In this document: positions 57,777 through 64,000 of the stretch, in pieces
Position numbering within the stretch: position 1 is the first letter of the stretch
How the letters are laid out: every line of letters begins with the position of its first letter
Assembly: GCA_004794785.1 (NCBI GenBank)
Contig: SJOL01009857.1
Span: 274,409 to 338,408, forward strand
Direction of reading: 5' to 3'
Length of the DNA stretch: 64,000 nucleotides
DNA from: Opisthorchis felineus
Lineage: Eukaryota > Platyhelminthes > Trematoda > Opisthorchiida > Opisthorchiidae
Program-made: the position numbers and the translations under genes
The notes under the pieces: generated by a model
The model's database searches: none
The model's input: the letters and a program-made list of their open reading frames with translations, nothing else
What the model was told of the DNA's origin: nothing

Positions 57777-57962
57777 CCATGTTCTAGTTTCCAATGCGGC
57801 ATGGATCAACGCGCACAGTACCAAAATGTTCATCTGTAATACTCCGAAGCGCCACAAGGTCATGGTACTGTCCACATGAAATAAGTAAGGTATAAAAAAG
57901 ATGATGAGCGACTGCCACACAGCATCGAGGATGTTGATCCAAAACAACCACGGACGATAGGC
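57777..57962 (-). CDS. ATP10: P4-ATPase (ATP10-like), exon with M7-M8
   Basis: Minus strand, 62 codons between TTTTCTCTCCAG and ACATGG|GTAAGT, phase 0 at both ends. It reads AYRPWLFWINILDAVWQSLI, then IFFIPYLFHVDSTMTLWRFG, and NILVLCALIHAALETRTW. QS-x-I-x-FFIPYL and the HxxxExxTW end are typical of ATP10-type flippases, which move phospholipids from the outer to the cytosolic leaflet. The phosphorylation (DKTGT) and hinge (GDGANDV) domains were searched for on the minus strand up to 64 kb and not found, so upstream exons probably lie beyond the window. Confidence 0.88.
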
Positions 57963-58207
57963 CTGGAGAGAAAACACGGAGGATATTGCGACGGATGAGC
58001 AAGGGGGAAACGACTTGGAATGTACAAAGAAACTCGTCGTATTCGAATGGAAAGAAACGTAATTTGGGCCACGGTTTACCTGGTTTCACCAGCGACCATA
58101 GCACTTTTCGTGCGTAAGGAAGACCATGCAAGCTTTCCGTAATCGCGGAATGGCACCCATAGCCCAAATACACTAAGATGAGTTCCGAATTTGAAGGTCA
58201 AGCTCGG

Positions 58208-58318
58208 CATCTAGACTGGTCCCCTCTAGGCTTGGACAGCCTGGCAGTACCCCAGCCCTCGCACTTTCTTCGTGTGGCAAGACAGGCACGTACCGAAAGG
58301 GTGTTACAGCTGAAAGAC
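58208..58318 (+). mobile_element. 5'-truncated SINE
   Basis: It carries the body of the 6559-6755 family (CCCTCTAGGCTTGGACAGCC, CAGTACCCCAGCCCTCGCAC, then GGTGTTACAGCTGAAAGAC). The head is missing. It is followed without gap by a complete copy. Confidence 0.7.
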
Positions 58319-58523
58319 CAGGTGGCGAAATGGTTCAGGGGTTAAAGGGAGAATCTACTACCGGGAGGTCCGTGGTTCTAACCCGGCCTCTGCATCTCGA
58401 CTTCTGCTGTCTAGGCTTGGGCAACCTGGTAGTATCTTGGCCCTCGTGCTTCCTTCGGGTGGCATGGCAGCCAAGCACGGAAAGGGTGTTACAGCTGAAC
58501 GATTATTATTACCATTATTACGA
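58319..58523 (+). mobile_element. tRNA-derived SINE, full-length copy
   Basis: The head GTGGCGAAATGGTTCAGGGG and a B box GTGGTTCTAACCC are followed by the shared body (CTGTCTAGGCTTGGGCAACC, then GGTGTTACAGCTGAACGATT) and an AT-rich (ATT)-like tail. It lies in tandem behind a truncated copy. Confidence 0.75.
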
Positions 58524-60373
58524 CTAAGGTGAATGCTTATGGTCACACAATGTTGGGGTACAATCACAAAAGTAAAACTCGCAACAAAGAGTAAAAGGAT
58601 AAACATCAGACTCGAACTGTTTCATATAGTATCCTACTTGACGGTAAGAGCTTCATCACGCCAGTTTCGTTTCAAATAGGATTAACCCTGATAAACTAGA
58701 ACAATATACAGTCACCTCATGTTACCCAACACCAGTAAGGTGTGAAATTGTCAAAAAGCTGCAGCAGCCTGATACCATTATCGTGATTCTTTGAAGATCA
58801 AACGAGCAACATCACGAATGCAGTGAAACGTTGAACACCAATCGCCAGACTATTAGCCACTTACGCGGCACAGTAGGGAAGAGAAACTGCCTGAAATCCA
58901 GGCAGACGCGTCAGGCGTGCGAGGATCCGCAGAGGACGTAGAGACCTAGCTAGCCAATCCAATCTAACCCATCTAACCTGGTGTTTTTCCACTATTACAG
59001 AACACAAAAATTCTGGCTGCACACTTCACCTACAAAATCCAACATCCGATCTGTCTGTGAAATAAAAAGTGGCCAAGCTAAATCCTCATCAGATTTACGG
59101 TCGCTTGATGTAAAAGCTTATCACATGCAATCGCCAAATCTGTTGGACAACGCTATTTCCAGTGACAAGAAAACATGTCAGTCTATATAGATTAGGATCT
59201 CAGAAATAAGCGAACCGAATGGTCTGGTCGGGAATGCATCCATTGGATAATCCAAACAAATCGCTACGATTTACTGGGTCGCACGGAAAAATGTGACAAC
59301 CAAGTACTTTAGGGACACGTATTCAACCAAAAATCCCCCACAACCTGAGTCTACTATGTCCACCAGTTCCAAAATTCCATACGGAGCACAACCATCCCAA
59401 AGCTATACCTAAAAACAAAATGATCTGATGGACATCAGCAACTGAGTGGTTACCTATTCTTTTTCTCTAACGCAGGTTATTTCTGTCCCAGCGTCAAGCC
59501 AACTAAGCTTTTTAAAAGATGCCTCGACAGGAATCTTGAAGTATTAGTGGAAGTATAACGAGGAGTCGATGTGAAGTCAAACTGTCCCATGGGGAGGGGT
59601 ATACAACGCCTCGGGGTAGATACAGGTGTTTAGTCTACCCTAACACCAGGACATCGTCAGACCTCTGTCGCGGGATTTTAAGATTCCCGCCAGTTCATCT
59701 AAAGAACTGTATCCGGGATATCTTGGCACAAGAGGGGTTCAGACGTAGAAAATGTCGAACACTGTCCGTAAATAACCACTCACAATCGCTACCAACACTT
59801 AGTTCACAAACCTGTGGGACTGCATGCAAGATTCCTTATCCATATGTAAGATCGCTTGTGACCTTATTAGCACTAGAAGGATAGAACTTACCGCCTCAGT
59901 ACAACAAACCACCGTCAATCCTGAACACAAAGCATTTTGGCAATAAACTGAAGTAGCAGGCGTTATATAGTAGTTGACAGAGGATTTCAGGCTTTTCTGA
60001 AGTATGTAAGAGAACCATTTGTAATGGTTGCAGCTGGAAGCGGTTCATACATGGAGGTTTCTGGCAAACACTTGTTCCGTTGTGAAGAGGTTGTCAGAAA
60101 AAGGTTGAGACTACATGTGTTGAGTGAAGAAAAGTGTGAAATATGAAACAAAACTGACTTTACTACTACACTCATCTAAGGATCCCACGAGGAAGCATTT
60201 CCAACTCCACAAAATTTTCTCCGTTGAAATAGACTAGGGGACAAACATAAAAAACCCGATCAGGCTAGGGTCGCCATTCTTCTTGCAATAAAAGCCTTGA
60301 CTGATCGCTGAGACGTGGGAGAATCATCAGTGTGCGGTTGAGTGGGCACCTCCTCATGCATCCATTTATATAG

Positions 60374-60455
60374 TTGACTGATGGTTTCTCCTCGTATGGT
60401 GAAGAAACGTTTGCAATTCAAATACCAAGCTCAGTGAACAGATCAACAACCAGTA
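60374..60455 (+). repeat. Dispersed structured repeat, copy 4
   Basis: GTTGACTGATGGTTTCTCCT, CGTATGGTGAAGAAACGTTT and GCAATTCAAATACCAAGCTC, then AGTGAACAGATCAACAACC, parallels copy 3. The flanking inverted repeats are partly kept (GTTGA / TCAAC). Confidence 0.5.
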
Positions 60456-60884
60456 TTCGGTATCTCTTATTGTGATTGGTTGATTGAAGAACACTGGGTT
60501 GCTTGCGATTTGTACTGCGTTTTGGTACGCATTCCTTGCACTCGAATGGCTTATTGACAGCTTTCCTTTCGGTAGATTTCATCGCAGTGCTGAGTGCTCC
60601 GTTGACAAACCATGCTGTGTTATAGTCTATCTTTCTCCGATACGACTGGTGGTCCCAATATCTTCTATTTTCTGTTGCAAGACTTCCCATTATATGCGGT
60701 TTAGAAAGTGGTGTTTTCAGGTTGCACGTCGAATGATCTTGACGTTCCTATGCACTGTTCATCAATTGGACACCGGTGTCTGAATGGGGTGTCATGTTTA
60801 AAATGTCCGTGAGTTATCGTCATCCGGGGGGCAGCTCACGCCAGATTACCTGGTGCACAGTGGCACGTCTTTAATAAAGAATTT

Positions 60885-60930
60885 ATAAAGAATAAAAATA
60901 AATAAATAAAAATAAATTTTATAAAGAATT
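60885..60930 (+). repeat. AATAAA-type A/T-rich tract
   Basis: An imperfect run of AATA, AAATA and TAAAGAA units is seen directly. It could be the poly(A)-like tail of a retroposon whose body is not identified. Confidence 0.6.
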
Positions 60931-63900
60931 GAAGCAGTTGTGATCCAACGGACTGACACCCTCGGTTTCTGTTCGTAAACAGTCTGCAAAATTCAACCCG
61001 ACCGTTGCCATTGGTGCGTGAATCTCGAGGGCGGCCACCCATCCACACTGCACATTCGAAGCAAACAAGACATGACCTTTTCCATACAGGTCCTTCTGAC
61101 GAATTTACAAACAAGGTCAGCCATCGTTCATCAACTGCACTGGTGTGGGAGTCATTCTGGTTTTCGCGTTACATTTCGTGTTGTTAATTCAGATTGGACC
61201 AGCCCACTGTGAATCCCAACTTCAAGACCTAGACTTTTGGCTCGGTTTCCGGAATATTTTATCCGCACGTCGCATTTTCGCATGAATGTGCACACTTGAG
61301 TATCCGCATCATATTCACGCACCATTGCCTGGGTAACAACCGACTTCGCTCTCTCCTCAGGCTTGTTGTGTTACAGGCGAGTGCATGGGTTCAAGCCTCT
61401 TATACATTGGACAGGACAACACGCCGGTGCAACCGAGTCAGGCGATCAGCAGTGCACGTTGAATCCGACCGATTCAGGGATGATGTGCAGACAGACCGAT
61501 TGAGCTGGAAGGAGAATGTAGACTTAGCGATGAACGCGCACGGAAACCGACGCGAGCTCACCAACTGAACGCTCTTTGAATATCGGTGCCCCTCAAGTGC
61601 ACTCAGGACACGACACCGAACTGCTGGCTTCGATTATTTTATGGATAGGAAGGAAAGATTCACTTCAAGCTTCAGGCGCTCGCAAGAAGCATGAGTCAAA
61701 CAACCTTGTCGATCGCAGTTGCAGGGGAAATTATGGAGTAGACCGTAGTAACAGACTTGAGCGTATCATTTTAAGGTACTCCAGAAGACCTCAAATGCAG
61801 TTTGCTAACTTCGAAGAATAAATAACCGCCGATGACGGAAGAGCCGACATTTAAATTTAGCGACAAAAATTTGACAAACTTTTTGCTTCTTTTAGCGAAT
61901 TCTAAGGTTTGTTGTGATGCAATTGACTGAGTAACGAAAAACGTGAGGAATATGTCTTCAGCATTTGCACGGGCTTTTGTAACGCCATGGGATTCAGAAT
62001 ACAACTGAAAAGGAAAAAAATGAAGTTTCGACTGACCGACATTAGCGATCCTCTTCCAACATTGTTGTTGGCTTGTTGCTAGCCTGGTGGTGGCTGACAC
62101 AAAGTATGTCGAAAAAATGAATTCGCGGCGAGAGCGCTTGAAACAAGTAGATGGGTCTTCACTTGGCAGGAGGGATATGGAGAAGAGCTTACTTAAAGAT
62201 TCAAGCGTATTAGTGCTCGCGCGAACATGAGCTTGGGAATATGATACTTCAAAACTACTCAACTGACCAAGAGAAGCCGACCTGAGCTACATAGATCATC
62301 TTCCTTAACATGCAGTGAAGACCCACTGGGCTGACTTGACTAAAACCGAAGAACTGGGGGCGTCGACAGTCCAACGCCAGTCGCACCAGATTCTGCCCAC
62401 ACAGACGGGTTGTTCTGTTCACGTGCGCACTGTAGATGTTCGAGACGGGTGAGCTGAGCCCACGCAAAACAATGAAAGCCCTAGAATGCAAATATTGCCC
62501 TTGGCCTAGTCATTCGATAGCATGATTGAAAAAACTGACTCACCCAATGCCACTCTGGTGTGAAAAACTCAACGCACCAGCACACCTACCAGGCGGTCCT
62601 CACGCCGATGAGCACAACCAAATTGGCTGCGAGAAGCGCGACTACAATGAGGTCGTCAACCAAATGGTTGAAAACAAGAACTGTCTGTCGTGGGCTGGCT
62701 CTGTAAGAGGTTGGTTGTATTAAGCTGGTTTCCCGAGACCGAGTTGCCAGTGTTTGGTATGGCACTTGTTCATCTTGAATGATTGGGACCCGCAGAACGA
62801 TTGCAAGATGGGTTCATTCCCGACCTCTGCCCACATAGCATTCAGGGAACTAACACATGAAACTTTATACTAACAAAGATTGAATTTTGGACAGACTTCA
62901 TCGGCTGACGTAACTCGGGAGAATGACCGTTCAATGGATAGAAATCTCTCAACGGAGACTCCCCCCTATTTGGAGAGATAGCTGGATGGCTTTTCACAGA
63001 AGTAAATGTCAAGAATTTTGAGATAGTGTCTTATTCACAGCCAGTAAGCTTAACCTTTGTAGAAGGGACACCTTCCTCATCATGTCCATTGCCTACACTG
63101 GATGAAACATGCAGTCGTAGCAATCATCCAAAGACTAGAATCAGCACACAGAACGGCCAAATCGAGGATGTTGAAATAACACATTGTTTCCAGCTTAAGT
63201 CACTGTCATAAACTCTTTTAGTTACAGTCAAACACTTAAACTGAGGTAACCTGTCAGCTGCTGACCCAACTTCATCCAATGAATGGTGGAGTAATGGTGA
63301 CCGAAAGACGTGGTCCCATAATTTTACCGCGTGCTGTAGGGTTGTTGTGCGTGCTACACTCGATTAGAGGAAAGTTCGAGAGAACTGATTCTCTTTGGTT
63401 TGGTAGCTAGAACAGGTTGTAAAAATATTGGTGAATACTATTGGCTCATTGGTCGAGTCTAGCAATCGTCCCAGTTTGTCTCTCCGCTCGAGTGATACTG
63501 AAACTTCGTAATCAAGTGGATAATCTTTTCCTTTCCTCTTTGATTGCATAACTCTACATGACCAGGGTACTATAAAGTAACTGGAGATTCGGTGGAGTTA
63601 ATTACTTGACCATGGGTCGTGGTTATTTGGGGACCTTTCTAAATTTCACATATTAATGAAGACCCTTGGATGTACAGCAAAATCTCCCCAGAAACTGTTG
63701 AGAATCGGAGGGAAAATTTATGTGCAAATGCAGCATTTGTCAATATCCTCAAGATTAGCTTGGGTTGTTACCATTTTACCGTAATTTTTTTTAAATAGTT
63801 TGCTTTTCCTGGCAGTTCGGATTCTGTTACATCAATATGTGGACATCCCTCAGCAGGTTGTTGGATTTATTAGTGATGTACAACCGCGTAATTTCTGATG

Positions 63901-64000
63901 TTTTCTAAATACCCCGATAGGTTTTTCCGCAAGGACGTCAAATGTCATGTTTTCACCAAGAAATCCCCTTCGCACAGGACTATTTAAATTATTGTTCCGT

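Larger units (their letters stand above)
58524..64000. other. Right edge, no gene recognised
   Basis: If the ATP10-like gene starts beyond the window, this is probably one of its introns. The minus frame 61771-62262 (163 codons) and plus frame 61296-61568 show no domain. Items seen are repeat copy 4 (60374-60455) and an A/T-rich stretch (60885-60930). No exon encoding other ATPase domains was recognised. Confidence 0.45.

Noticed and set aside
57784..58173. 129-codon minus frame overlapping the M7-M8 exon
   Set aside because: It is the wrong register over the ATPase exon, and its upstream part does not end in the phase the ATPase exon needs.
61771..62262. 163-codon minus frame as an upstream ATP10 exon
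   Set aside because: It contains none of the P4-ATPase motifs expected upstream of M7.
1..64000. CRISPR arrays, operons, bacterial promoters or riboswitches
   Set aside because: No regularly spaced direct repeats or prokaryotic gene organisation; intron/exon structure is clearly eukaryotic.

Overview
Organism. The window is metazoan nuclear DNA, most likely from a trematode flatworm; an opisthorchiid-type liver fluke is my best guess (inference). Protein-coding DNA is sparse, exons are short and separated by introns of up to about 5.5 kb, and GC is near 44% by eye. The rest is dominated by old transposon pieces: tRNA-headed SINEs, short repeats carrying hammerhead-ribozyme cores (a combination described for the schistosome Sm-alpha family and for Penelope-like elements), a Penelope-like GIY-YIG remnant and a decayed DNA-transposon transposase. 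There are no bacterial features.

Layout. (1) 1-15.4 kb, plus strand: the last four coding exons (1170-1786, 4298-4521, 9375-9606, 15163-15434) of a UBASH3/Sts/TULA-family protein. They encode the whole histidine-phosphatase domain, with splice phases that join exactly and all core catalytic residues kept. Its UBA, 2H and SH3 exons would lie left of the window. Its introns hold a SINE, a 67-bp-arm inverted repeat and a complete hammerhead ribozyme. (2) 15.4-36.5 kb: no recognisable host gene. It holds repeat remnants, a tandem pair of hammerhead repeats, a head-to-head pair of hammerhead SINEs, a transposase fossil and two weak candidate exon sets. (3) 36.7-40.1 kb, minus strand: a set of coding-like exons, four of which join in phase; the product is not recognised. 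(4) 40.1-42 kb: Penelope-like element remnant with inverted arms. (5) 43.9-52.2 kb, minus strand: further coding-like exons, five of which join in phase to each other and to the gene upstream. (6) 52.7-58 kb, minus strand: the C-terminal exons of a class-5 (ATP10-like) P4-ATPase phospholipid flippase, covering membrane segments M7-M10 and the cytosolic tail. Upstream exons were not found and probably lie beyond 64 kb. (7) 58-64 kb: SINEs and unassigned DNA.

How it fits together. The two recognised genes face each other (UBASH3 rightward, ATP10 leftward) and show no functional link. The most unusual content is the density and variety of self-cleaving-ribozyme-like repeats: at least three sequence classes, several copies, intact and decayed forms, often arranged as inverted or tandem pairs. 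All functional statements come from reading motifs; no database search or folding programme was run.
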